From an uncultured Oceanospirillales bacterium (lineage in GTDB: Bacteria > Pseudomonadota > Gammaproteobacteria > Pseudomonadales > Litorivicinaceae), in contig CAJXTO010000075.1 of the NCBI GenBank assembly GCA_913061245.1, positions 1-7,131 of the forward strand: a DNA stretch of 7,131 nucleotides, given 5' to 3'. Position 1 is the stretch's first letter; each line of letters opens with the position of its first letter. Positions 1-7,115 of this stretch are shown in pieces. A model generated the notes under the pieces. That model ran no database searches and was not told the origin of the DNA. It saw nothing but the letters and a program-made list of their open reading frames with translations. Both the position numbers and the translations under genes were made by a program.

Positions 1-153
1 GAAATGGAAGCGACTGGACTGTTCGCGGTGTGTATTCAACACGAATGCGATCACCTCAATGGGAAGCTATTTGTTGATCATTTATCGAATCTCAAAAGGT
101 CCCGAATTAAATCGAAACTGACGAAGCAGAAACGAGTCGAGGCAACCTCTTAA
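1..153 (+). CDS. def: Peptide deformylase, C-terminal fragment (5' end outside window)
   Basis: Peptide deformylase is a cytoplasmic metalloenzyme that removes the N-formyl group from the initiator methionine of new proteins. Only the last 50 codons are present, in frame from base 1 and ending in TAA at 151-153. The fragment contains the family's metal-binding HExxH motif as QHECDH (bases 37-54; the two metal-ligand His codons are at 40-42 and 52-54, the catalytic Glu at 43-45). It is followed by LNGKLFVDHLS and a basic tail, which matches the C-terminus of E. coli Def closely. The remaining deformylase motifs must lie upstream of the window. The stop codon overlaps the fmt start by one base (TAATG), the classic def-fmt arrangement in bacteria. 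The truncation is caused by the window edge, not by mutation. Confidence 0.96.
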   Translation, partial: EMEATGLFAVCIQHECDHLNGKLFVDHLSNLKRSRIKSKLTKQKRVEATS

Positions 154-1100
154 TGTTGCGAGTCCTGTTTGCCGGCACTCCAGACTTTGCTGTCCCAACA
201 CTCGAGGCGCTCATCGAAGATCCTGAGATTTCTGTAGAGTATGTCTTAACCCAGCCAGACCGCCCGAGTGGTCGAGGACAAAAGCTGTCAGAAAGTGCCG
301 TCAAACGATGTGCGATTGACCACGGTCTCGAAGTAAGACAACCCCAAACATTAAAAGACTTAAGTGAAGTCGAATGGATTCGTGCGCAACAGTTTGATGC
401 CTTGGTCGTCGTTGCTTATGGACAAATTCTTAGAGCAGACGTACTTGAAAGTCCGCGCCTTGGATGCCTGAATGTCCATGCATCCTTGCTTCCACGTTGG
501 CGCGGGGCAGCCCCCCTGCAGAGGGCAATCGAAGCAGGAGACACAGAAACTGGGGTAACCATCATGTTAATGGATGAAGGCCTTGATACCGGAGCGATGT
601 TAGCGACAGCAACCGTCCAAATTGATGAATCAACCACAACAGCGCGACTTCACGATCAACTCGCAGCACTCGGCGGTCCTTTGCTCGTTGAAACATTAAA
701 AAAACTGAACAATGGCACAGCTACGCCGGTGAATCAGCCCGATGAAGGAATCACTTACGCGCATAAAATTTCAACAGAAAATGCCAGCATTGACTGGAAC
801 CAAGACCGTGACATTGTGATGCGACAAATCCATGCATTTAACCCTGTTCCTGGCGCATATACATTTGCCGGCTCAACGCGTATGAAAGTTTTCTCTGTCT
901 GTGAAGCCGATGAAGACCAAAAAGCCCCAGGTACGCTTTGGAAAAACAATCATCAAATCCTCGTCAGTACACGAAACGGTAATCTCGAAATTCTCGAATG
1001 TCAGCTACCTGGCGGGAAACGCCTTACACATGAGCAAATGATCTCCCACCAAACAGCCCCATGGAACGACAGTGTCACGCTAACAGGGCTGCCAACGTGA
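153..1100 (+). CDS. fmt: Methionyl-tRNA formyltransferase
   Basis: Fmt transfers a formyl group from 10-formyltetrahydrofolate to Met-tRNAfMet, making the initiator tRNA for bacterial translation. The 315-residue product equals the E. coli length. The N-terminal Rossmann-like catalytic domain (about 1-205) begins with LRVLFAGTPDFAVPTLEAL. It carries the tRNA-acceptor loop PDRPSGRGQKL (35-45), the LNVHASLLPRWRGAAP signature (106-121) and DEGLDTG (141-147). The family's catalytic trio is present as Asn107, His109 and Asp145. The C-terminal OB-fold-like tRNA-binding domain spans about 210-315. The ATG at 153 overlaps the def TAA by one base. A GAGG at 139-142 lies 10 bases upstream, a slightly long Shine-Dalgarno spacing. 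The 3' end overlaps rsmB by four bases. All key residues are intact, so the identification is secure. Confidence 0.98.
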   Translation: MLRVLFAGTPDFAVPTLEALIEDPEISVEYVLTQPDRPSGRGQKLSESAVKRCAIDHGLEVRQPQTLKDLSEVEWIRAQQFDALVVVAYGQILRADVLESPRLGCLNVHASLLPRWRGAAPLQRAIEAGDTETGVTIMLMDEGLDTGAMLATATVQIDESTTTARLHDQLAALGGPLLVETLKKLNNGTATPVNQPDEGITYAHKISTENASIDWNQDRDIVMRQIHAFNPVPGAYTFAGSTRMKVFSVCEADEDQKAPGTLWKNNHQILVSTRNGNLEILECQLPGGKRLTHEQMISHQTAPWNDSVTLTGLPT

Positions 1101-2413
1101 AGAAATCTGTCAGAGCACATGCAGCTGAGATCATCGATGCATTACAAAATCAGCAATCAAATCTTGATGCGTTACTCCGTAAACATAGTAAAAATCTAAG
1201 CCCAGCTGACAAAAAGCTACTCCAATCCATTTGTTACGGTATTTGCCGCGAATGGTTCCACCTCGATGAAATCGAATCCCACTTACTCGATAAGCCGCTC
1301 AAAGCAAGAGACCAAATCTTAAGCGCGATAGTGCGATGCGGTGTCTACGAACTCGGGTGGATGGGAAGCAAGGAACACGCTGTGGTCTCTGAATATGTCG
1401 ATGTCACGCTAACTGAAGGGCGCCCTTGGGCTCGAGGTCTGATCAATGCGGTGTTACGGCAATTTATTCGAAAAAAATCTGAACTCAAAATGGAACGGCA
1501 TTCCACGCAGACACTTTGGAATCATCCAGCGTGGCTGATTGAAACGATCCAAGCGAGCTGGCCAGACTATTGGGAACAGATCCTCGTTGAAAATAATGTC
1601 CATCCGCCGATGACTCTTCGCGTTAATCGGAAAAAACAGAACCGCGATGCCTATATCGAATCACTACTATCGCAGGGCGTGAAGTCAGAACCGGGATCAT
1701 CACCTGACTCCGTGCGTCTTCTGGAACCAATGCCTGTTCAAACATTGGAAGGATTTGCCGAGGGCATTGTCAGTGTGCAGGATGAGTCGAGCCAATGGGC
1801 TTCTATCGTCTTAAATCCTCAAAAAGGTGAGCGCATTCTCGATGCATGTGCAGCCCCTGGGGGCAAAACCTGTCATCTGCTCGAAATGGCAGATACACAC
1901 ATCACAGCGCTCGATGTCAGTGAACAACGGTTATTACGTATCAAGGAGAATCTCGTGCGACTTGGCCTACGTGCTGATCTCCTTGCTGCAGATGCATCAC
2001 ATACCGATAGTTGGTGGGATCAAACGCCATTCGACGCGGTCCTTCTTGATCTTCCATGCTCTGCTACCGGCGTGATTCGGAGAAACCCCGATGTTCGCCT
2101 AATGCGCTCAGAGGCATCCCTAAAATCACTTCTGGGGATGCAAACCATGATTTTGGATGCAACCTGGGAAACCTTGAAGGTTGGCGGAAGATTCTTGGTG
2201 ACAACGTGTTCAATCCTGCCTCAGGAAAATCAGCAACAAATTCGCAAGTTTCTCGACCGCCACTCCGATGCAGAATTAATCCAAATACAAGACGTACCAG
2301 GTATCGATACTGGATTTGGAATCCAACATTTTCCAATCCACACCGGTGGAGATGGTTTCTTTTACGCACTTCTGGTTAAATCAGAGCCCACCAACGACGG
2401 GGTATCGGCTTGA
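1097..2413 (+). CDS. rsmB: 16S rRNA (cytosine-967-C5)-methyltransferase RsmB
   Basis: RsmB (Sun/Fmu) uses S-adenosylmethionine to methylate C967 of 16S rRNA during small-subunit assembly. I chose the GTG at 1097, which forms a GTGA overlap with the fmt stop. It gives 438 residues starting MKKSVRAHAAEIIDAL, close to the E. coli length of 429 and its MKKQ start. An in-frame ATG at 1061 would add 12 residues unlike the family and overlap fmt by 40 bases. The N-terminal NusB-like RNA-binding domain covers about 1-135 (GLINAVLRQF near its end). The methyltransferase domain has the SAM loop DACAAPGGKT (249-258) and ALDVSEQR. It also has motif IV DLPCSATGVIRRNPD (Cys321) and motif VI TTCSILPQEN (Cys371, the nucleophile by homology). 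The C-terminus ends in GGDGFFYALLVK, typical of the family. The gene overlaps trkA by four bases. Confidence 0.96.
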   Translation: MKKSVRAHAAEIIDALQNQQSNLDALLRKHSKNLSPADKKLLQSICYGICREWFHLDEIESHLLDKPLKARDQILSAIVRCGVYELGWMGSKEHAVVSEYVDVTLTEGRPWARGLINAVLRQFIRKKSELKMERHSTQTLWNHPAWLIETIQASWPDYWEQILVENNVHPPMTLRVNRKKQNRDAYIESLLSQGVKSEPGSSPDSVRLLEPMPVQTLEGFAEGIVSVQDESSQWASIVLNPQKGERILDACAAPGGKTCHLLEMADTHITALDVSEQRLLRIKENLVRLGLRADLLAADASHTDSWWDQTPFDAVLLDLPCSATGVIRRNPDVRLMRSEASLKSLLGMQTMILDATWETLKVGGRFLVTTCSILPQENQQQIRKFLDRHSDAELIQIQDVPGIDTGFGIQHFPIHTGGDGFFYALLVKSEPTNDGVSA

Positions 2414-3801
2414 AAATCATTATCCTAGGCGCAGGACAGGTTGGCGCAACGCTTGCGGAGAACCTAGCTTCTGAAGCGAATGACATCACAGTGGTGGACA
2501 CAGATCGCTTTCGATTAAGAGCACTACAAGACCGTCTCGACATACGAACGATCCACGGAAACGCTTCCTACCCTGATATTTTAAGACAAGCCGGCGGTGT
2601 TGATGCCGACATGCTAATTGCCGTGACGAACTCTGACGAAATTAATATGGTTGCCTGTCAGATTAGCCATGCATTATTTAGAACACCAACCAAGATCGCG
2701 CGCGTCAGATCACCAGCATATGACGGCGCAGATGATGGCAAATCAAACCCACTATTCGGTGGTAAAACAGCTTTCAATATCGACCAAATCATTCGTCCAG
2801 AGCAGCTTGTTACGGAAGCAATTTTTAGGCTGATCCAGCAGCCCGGAGCCCTTCAGGTCATGGATTTTGCGGGAGGGTTAGTTCAGCTTGTTGCCGTCAA
2901 AGCATACTCTGACGGTGCTCTAGTTGGTCGTGAGCTAAAAGACTTACGTAAAGATCTGCCAAAAGTTGATACCCGAGTTGCGGCAATTTTTCGGAAAGAT
3001 AGGCCCATTATCCCCCGAGGAGATACTGTCATTGAAGCGGATGATGAGGTGTTTTTTCTTGCAGCCAGAAAAGATATCCGCGCAGTTGTTTCTGAGCTCC
3101 AGAAACTCGAGAAGCCTTACCGTAGAATCCTGATCGCTGGCGGCGGAAATATTGGCGCCCGACTTGCGACATCCATCGAAAATCAATATCGCGTTAAATT
3201 GATCGAACGTGGACAGGTTCGCTGCAAAGAACTATCAGAAATGCTGAATAAAACCGTTGTTTTGCAAGGCGATGCGTCCGATCAAGACCTATTGCTTGAA
3301 GAGCGGATTGATGATGTTGATGTGTTCTGCGCGGTCACCAATAGTGACGAGGCCAACATTATGTCTTCGATGTTGGCCAAAAAGCTCGGTGCCCGTAAAG
3401 TCATGACCTTGATTAATAACGCCGCCTATGTAGACCTTGTTCAAGGTGGCTTGGTCGATATTGCCGTAAGCCCCGAACAAGCCACAATCGGCTCACTATT
3501 GCAGCTAGTCCGCCGCGGTTCAATCCAGGCAGCACATTCTCTGCGGCGCGGTGCAGCTGAGGCGATTGAAGCTATTGCACACGGTGATGAGCGATCAAGT
3601 CGCGTTGTCGGAAAACCCATCAGCGAAATCGATCTTCCATCAGGAGCAACAATCGGCGCAATCGTTCGAGAGGATGAGGTATTAATCGCACATGACCACA
3701 TCAAAATCGAACACCAGGATCATGTCATCATGTTCCTAACGGACAAGCGCAAAATTACCGATATTGAACGCCTGTTCTCAGTTGCTCCGACATTTCTATA
3801 A
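2410..3801 (+). CDS. trkA: Trk system potassium uptake protein TrkA (NAD-binding regulatory subunit)
   Basis: TrkA is the peripheral cytoplasmic subunit that binds nucleotides and gates the TrkH/TrkG potassium channel. The start is TTG at 2410, overlapping the rsmB stop as TTGA. It yields MKIIILGAGQVG, the exact family N-terminus. The 463 residues show the duplicated RCK layout. The first Rossmann domain has GAGQVG at 7-12 and Asp30 at the end of beta strand 2, followed by a TrkA-C domain at about 140-225. The second Rossmann domain has GGGNIG at 244-249 and Glu266, followed by a second TrkA-C domain at about 375-460. GDASDQ (287-292), AVTNSDEANIMSSMLAKKLGA (308-328) and DHVIMFLTDKRKITDIERLF are highly conserved with E. 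coli. Residues about 104-121 (rich in Asp and Gly) appear about five residues longer than E. coli, judged from memory. Only a weak GGGG at 2399-2402 could serve as ribosome binding site. The TAA overlaps trkH by one base. Confidence 0.97.
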   Translation: MKIIILGAGQVGATLAENLASEANDITVVDTDRFRLRALQDRLDIRTIHGNASYPDILRQAGGVDADMLIAVTNSDEINMVACQISHALFRTPTKIARVRSPAYDGADDGKSNPLFGGKTAFNIDQIIRPEQLVTEAIFRLIQQPGALQVMDFAGGLVQLVAVKAYSDGALVGRELKDLRKDLPKVDTRVAAIFRKDRPIIPRGDTVIEADDEVFFLAARKDIRAVVSELQKLEKPYRRILIAGGGNIGARLATSIENQYRVKLIERGQVRCKELSEMLNKTVVLQGDASDQDLLLEERIDDVDVFCAVTNSDEANIMSSMLAKKLGARKVMTLINNAAYVDLVQGGLVDIAVSPEQATIGSLLQLVRRGSIQAAHSLRRGAAEAIEAIAHGDERSSRVVGKPISEIDLPSGATIGAIVREDEVLIAHDHIKIEHQDHVIMFLTDKRKITDIERLFSVAPTFL

Positions 3802-5252
3802 TGATGCATTTCGGCCCAACTCTTCGAATCCTTGGCTTATTGCTGATGCTTTTCAGCCTAACGATGCTTCCGCCCATCGGAATCAGCCTAATTTTTGAGG
3901 ACGGCCAAATACCATTGTTTGGTGCTGCAGCGTTGTTGGTTTTTGGCGCCGGCCTACTGAGTTGGTTGCCTGCACGACGTCAAAAAAAGGATTTACGAAT
4001 TCGAGATGGATTCGTCATTACCGTTCTATTTTGGTTAGTACTCGGCAGCGCAGGAAGTGTTCCGCTTGCGCTATCAGACCAGTTAAACCTCAGCGTAACC
4101 GATGCTGTATTCGAATCAATCAGCGGGTTAACTACCACAGGCGCAACAGTCATTGTCGGACTGGATGACTTGCCAAAATCAATCCTCTTTTACCGGCAGC
4201 AACTTCAGTGGCTTGGCGGTATGGGGATTGTCGTTCTAGCAGTTGCTATTCTTCCAATGCTTGGCATTGGGGGAATGCAGCTGTACCGCGCTGAAACCCC
4301 AGGGCCTGTTAAAGATGCGAAGCTGTCTCCTCGAATCGCCGAAACGGCCAAAGCACTTTGGCTTATTTATCTATCTCTAACTGTTGCATGCACCATTGCG
4401 TATTGGATTTCTGGCATGGAGTTATTTGATGCGGTATGCCATGCGTTCTCAACAATCGCAATTGGCGGCTTCTCTCCATATGATGCATCCATTGGCTATT
4501 TTGATAGCGTGACAATCGAGACTGTTGCCATCGTATTCATGGTCATTTCAGGCATGAATTTTTCGTTACATTTCATTGCATGGCACAACAACTCATTTCG
4601 ACACTATCTGCATGACCCAGAATGGAAAACGTATCTTTTATTTTTGTTTGGTTTATCGACCCTTGTCTCTCTAGTACTTATCGATAGCAACACTTACGGA
4701 GTCAATGAGGCTTTTCGTAAAGGGGTGTTCGAAGCGGTTTCTATCGCAACTACAACAGGGTTTTCGACAGCAGACTTTGGAACTTGGCCGACATTCATCC
4801 CATTTTTACTATTAATGAGCGCGTTTATTGGCGCATGCGCCGGGTCAACTGGCGGCGGAATCAAAATTATCCGGATGTTGTTGTTGTACAAGCAAGGGTC
4901 CCGAGAAATCAAACGGCTCATTCATCCAAACGCGGTCATTCCCATCAAAATTGGTAAAAAACCCGTCGGCTCTCGCGTAATTGATGCAGTTTGGGGATTT
5001 CTAGCGGCCTACGTTCTAATATTTGCTGTCCTCATGCTTATTTGCATGGCACTTGGGGAAGATCCGATCACAGCATATTCCGCGGTAGGGGCCTGCCTAA
5101 ATAACCTAGGTCCAGGGCTCGGGGACGCTGCTTTGAACTACGCCTCGCTCTCTGATGGGACAAAATACGTTTTAAGCTTTGCGATGCTATTGGGGCGGCT
5201 TGAATTGTTCACCCTTTTAGTTGTGTTATCTCCATCATTCTGGGAACGCTAG
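3801..5252 (+). CDS. trkH: Trk potassium uptake channel subunit TrkH
   Basis: TrkH is the inner-membrane K+-translocating subunit that works with cytosolic TrkA. The 483 residues match the E. coli length. Two N-terminal hydrophobic segments (about 8-32 and 37-57) precede four membrane-pore-membrane repeats. The four selectivity-filter regions are visible, each with the conserved Gly: TTTGAT (111-116), AIGGFS (220-225), TTTGFS (317-322) and NNLGPG (434-439). The intramembrane-loop GSTGGG (348-353) and the conserved Arg466 of the last helix are present. The start is ambiguous by one codon: the sequence reads TAATGATG. ATG 3801 overlaps the trkA stop, and ATG 3804 gives MHF, matching the E. coli N-terminus. 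No Shine-Dalgarno sequence is evident, so translation probably depends on coupling to trkA. The gene ends one base from a convergent gene. Confidence 0.97.
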   Translation: MMHFGPTLRILGLLLMLFSLTMLPPIGISLIFEDGQIPLFGAAALLVFGAGLLSWLPARRQKKDLRIRDGFVITVLFWLVLGSAGSVPLALSDQLNLSVTDAVFESISGLTTTGATVIVGLDDLPKSILFYRQQLQWLGGMGIVVLAVAILPMLGIGGMQLYRAETPGPVKDAKLSPRIAETAKALWLIYLSLTVACTIAYWISGMELFDAVCHAFSTIAIGGFSPYDASIGYFDSVTIETVAIVFMVISGMNFSLHFIAWHNNSFRHYLHDPEWKTYLLFLFGLSTLVSLVLIDSNTYGVNEAFRKGVFEAVSIATTTGFSTADFGTWPTFIPFLLLMSAFIGACAGSTGGGIKIIRMLLLYKQGSREIKRLIHPNAVIPIKIGKKPVGSRVIDAVWGFLAAYVLIFAVLMLICMALGEDPITAYSAVGACLNNLGPGLGDAALNYASLSDGTKYVLSFAMLLGRLELFTLLVVLSPSFWER

Positions 5253-5253
5253 A

Positions 5254-6114
5254 TCAGGGATAACGTAATGTGCCATCGGGTGCGTTACGAAAGCGGCGAT
5301 ATTCCCACTGATATTGCGCTGGATTGTCGCGAACCAAAACCTCAATCTCGAGATTCATCAACTTGAGCCAGGCATTTTGCTCATGATCTGCTGGTGATGG
5401 TAGTTGTTTTAAAACGACCTCATACCCATCTTCTTGTTTCAGTGCAGCGCCGATGAACACAGCAGCGCCCGTGGCAACGGCGAGTCGATAAGGCAGCACT
5501 GGCGTTAGAACCTCATGACCAAAGAATGGCACATATTGTCCATCGCCTTCTTTAGGTGCTTGATCAGGAAGGACAATAGCCATTTCTTGGGATCTCAATC
5601 GCTTCAACATTTGCTTCACACCAGCAGTAGTTGCGGGAACAAGGTAATTTCCACCGCGCTCTCTGGCTTCTCGGACCATGTCAGATATCTCTGGGACTCT
5701 GAGCGGACGAAACATTGCTGTATACGAACGGTGCTGACTTAACCAAACACCGAATAACTCCCAATTTCCAATATGGGGGAGGAGTACGAGTGTTGGTTTG
5801 TTAACAGATTTAGACTGGAACTCGTCAAATCCTGAAATTCGACATACCTGACGCTGCGAGTAAGCCACAGGCTTGACCCAGGTTGTAATCAGTTCAAAAA
5901 ACTTACTACAAAGCTCTTTTAGAGAATTTTGAGTGAGAGTGGATCGTTGGTCATCCGTAAAATCTGGGTACGCTAAATCAATATTTTTACGAGTTACTTG
6001 ATTCGACTGATTTGGAATGTAGATCATGTAAAGACCCATGACCTTGGCTGCAAGATATTTCAAAAATTTTGGCATTTGGCCAAGAAACCAAACAAACCGC
6101 TGAATCAACTGCAC
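5254..6114 (-). CDS. LpxL/HtrB-family lipid A (lysophospholipid) acyltransferase
   Basis: This family attaches secondary acyl chains from acyl-ACP to lipid A precursors at the inner face of the inner membrane. The 286-residue product has a hydrophobic N-terminal anchor (about 7-33, ending IYIPNQ) and the ARKN-like TRKNIDLAYPDF stretch. The catalytic HX4E motif is HIGNWE (His114, Glu119), followed by MFRPLR (134-139), a PDQ block (183-185), YVPFFG (194-199) and the C-terminal QYQWEYRRFR (267-276). The start is GTG at 6114, only three codons after an in-frame TAG (6123-6121). This N-terminus aligns with family members from memory. TTG at codon 3 or ATG at codon 14 (6075) are alternatives. Which acyl chain and lipid A position it uses cannot be told, so no lpxL/lpxM symbol is given. 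P. aeruginosa also has an htrB-type gene close to glyQS (PA0011). The gene is convergent with trkH and divergent from glyQ. Confidence 0.92.
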   Translation of the reverse strand: MQLIQRFVWFLGQMPKFLKYLAAKVMGLYMIYIPNQSNQVTRKNIDLAYPDFTDDQRSTLTQNSLKELCSKFFELITTWVKPVAYSQRQVCRISGFDEFQSKSVNKPTLVLLPHIGNWELFGVWLSQHRSYTAMFRPLRVPEISDMVREARERGGNYLVPATTAGVKQMLKRLRSQEMAIVLPDQAPKEGDGQYVPFFGHEVLTPVLPYRLAVATGAAVFIGAALKQEDGYEVVLKQLPSPADHEQNAWLKLMNLEIEVLVRDNPAQYQWEYRRFRNAPDGTLRYP

Positions 6115-6139
6115 AAATTCCTAACCTGTTAGCTATACT
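6110..6139 (+). promoter_or_regulatory. Putative sigma-70 promoter for glyQS
   Basis: TATACT at 6134-6139 matches the -10 consensus at 5 of 6 bases. TGCACA at 6110-6115 matches the -35 consensus at 4 of 6, with an 18-base spacer. Transcription would begin near 6146, leaving a short leader of about 25 bases before the glyQ ATG. The -35 box covers the GTG start codon of the divergent acyltransferase gene. This is inferred by motif reading only. A start this close leaves no room for a T-box or other long leader. Confidence 0.5.
6119..6127 (-). promoter_or_regulatory. Ribosome binding region of the acyltransferase gene
   Basis: On the minus strand AGGTTAGGA precedes the GTG start at 6114. The first AGG (6127-6125) ends 10 bases before GTG. 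AGGA (6122-6119) ends 4 bases before GTG and 10 before the in-frame TTG at 6108. The purine-rich block supports initiation at GTG or at TTG two codons later, rather than at ATG 6075, which has no such sequence. The in-frame TAG at 6123-6121 lies inside it and excludes any longer protein. Confidence 0.5.
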
Positions 6140-6149
6140 GTGCCCCTTT

Positions 6150-6155
6150 ATTCTA
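6150..6155 (-). promoter_or_regulatory. Possible -10 element for the acyltransferase gene
   Basis: On the minus strand TAGAAT (5 of 6 matches to TATAAT) lies 36 bases upstream of the GTG start. The best upstream partner, TTGTCG (4 of 6), stands 19 bases away inside the first codons of glyQ, so the -35 match is weak and the spacing long. If real, it would overlap the early transcribed region of glyQ. This is tentative. The acyltransferase has no upstream gene on its own strand in the window, so some promoter must lie here or inside glyQ. Confidence 0.3.
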
Positions 6156-6170
6156 GCTGACGGAACAACT

Positions 6171-7115
6171 ATGCCGACAACTGGCGCACCAGATATTTCA
6201 ACTTTCCAAGGACTCATCCTTGCCCTACAGCAATATTGGGCCGACCAAGGTTGCGTTATTTTACAACCCTATGACATGGAAGTGGGCGCTGGAACCTTCC
6301 ATCCAGCAACTTTCCTCAGGGCGATCGGTCCAGAACGCTGGAATGCTGCATATGTTCAGCCCTCGAGACGGCCGACAGACGGGCGTTATGGCGAAAACCC
6401 AAATCGGGGACAACATTACTATCAATTTCAGGTTGTCATGAAGCCAAATCCAAAAAATCTGGTTGAGCTGTATTTTGGATCTTTAAAGTATCTCGGTATC
6501 GATCCAGAAGTTCATGATTTGAGGCTCGTGGAAGATAACTGGGAATCACCAACACTCGGAGCCTGGGGTCTTGGCTGGGAAGTGTGGCTGAACGGGATGG
6601 AAGTCACTCAATTTACCTATTTCCAACAAGTCGGCGGCCTTGAGTGTTATCCGGTCACAGGTGAGCTGACCTATGGTCTTGAACGCATCGCCATGTATCT
6701 TCAAAACGTCGAGTCGATGTTTGACTTGGTTTGGACAAAAACAGCAGAAGGTACCGTCACGTATGGAGACGTATTTCTTCAAAACGAGCAGGAAATGAGT
6801 GCCTACAACTTCGAACATGCGAATACCGAGTGGCTATTTAGCGCATTTGATGAGGCAGAATCTGCTTGTCAGAGATTGTTGGAATCTGCGCTCCCATTGC
6901 CTGCCTACGAACAAGTTCTTAAGGCCAGTCATACATTCAATCTACTGGATGCGCGACATGCGATTAGTGTCACAGAAAGACAGCGATATATTTTGAAAGT
7001 AAGAAACTTAGCTCGCCAAGTCGCTGAGAGTTATTTTGACTCAAGGAAAAACGCCGGGTTCCCGCTAGCTGACGACAAGTTGAGAGCGGAAGTATTGGAA
7101 GGAGCCAAAGGATAA
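6171..7115 (+). CDS. glyQ: Glycyl-tRNA synthetase, alpha subunit
   Basis: GlyQ is the catalytic alpha chain of the alpha2beta2 bacterial glycyl-tRNA synthetase, a class II enzyme that charges tRNAGly in the cytoplasm. I place the start at ATG 6171, giving 314 residues (E. coli 303) beginning MPTTGAPDIS before the conserved TFQGLILALQ. GGA at 6162-6164 provides a ribosome binding site. The open frame extends upstream to 6069 but that part is antisense to the acyltransferase start and unlike any GlyQ. Signature stretches include DMEVGAGTFHP (35-45), QPSRRPTDGRYGENPNR (63-79, motif 2 region), EDNWESPTLGAWGLGWEVW (121-139), FTYFQQVGGLEC (148-159) and the motif 3 segment LTYGLERIAM (166-175). The C-terminal helical part holds FNLLDARHAISVTERQRYI (256-274). 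The TAA overlaps the glyS ATG by one base, implying coupled production of the two subunits. Confidence 0.97.
   Translation: MPTTGAPDISTFQGLILALQQYWADQGCVILQPYDMEVGAGTFHPATFLRAIGPERWNAAYVQPSRRPTDGRYGENPNRGQHYYQFQVVMKPNPKNLVELYFGSLKYLGIDPEVHDLRLVEDNWESPTLGAWGLGWEVWLNGMEVTQFTYFQQVGGLECYPVTGELTYGLERIAMYLQNVESMFDLVWTKTAEGTVTYGDVFLQNEQEMSAYNFEHANTEWLFSAFDEAESACQRLLESALPLPAYEQVLKASHTFNLLDARHAISVTERQRYILKVRNLARQVAESYFDSRKNAGFPLADDKLRAEVLEGAKG

Noticed and set aside
1061..1096. ATG at 1061 as the start of rsmB, adding 12 residues.
   Set aside because: It lies 40 bases inside fmt and the added residues do not resemble RsmB N-termini. The GTG at 1097 gives the usual four-base overlap and a family-like start.
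2064..2369. Minus-strand open frame of 101 codons opposite rsmB.
   Set aside because: It lies wholly opposite conserved catalytic motifs of rsmB, and its translation shows no recognisable domain. It is best explained as a shadow frame.
3441..3704. Minus-strand open frame of 87 codons opposite trkA.
   Set aside because: The composition (many Ser, Arg, Ala) is typical of an antisense frame of a well-conserved gene. There is no independent evidence of a protein.
5264..5287. Stem-loop considered as a terminator for trkH.
   Set aside because: The stem contains a G-U pair and a long loop, and no T-tract follows in either direction. It sits in conserved acyltransferase codons, so it is not supported as an intrinsic terminator.
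5344..5355. Perfect 12-base palindrome AATCTCGAGATT.
   Set aside because: It is inside the acyltransferase coding sequence, is a single copy, and is explained by the Asn-Leu-Glu-Ile-Glu codons. A chance palindrome is more likely than an operator.
6069..6170. Upstream extension of the glyQ frame giving 34 extra residues.
   Set aside because: The extension is antisense to the acyltransferase N-terminus, contains the proposed promoter, and is unlike GlyQ. ATG 6171 has a ribosome binding site and fits family length.
6116..6170. Possible T-box or other glycine-sensing leader before glyQ.
   Set aside because: Only 56 bases separate the divergent genes and the proposed leader is about 25 bases, far too short for a T-box. 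These are also rare in gammaproteobacteria.
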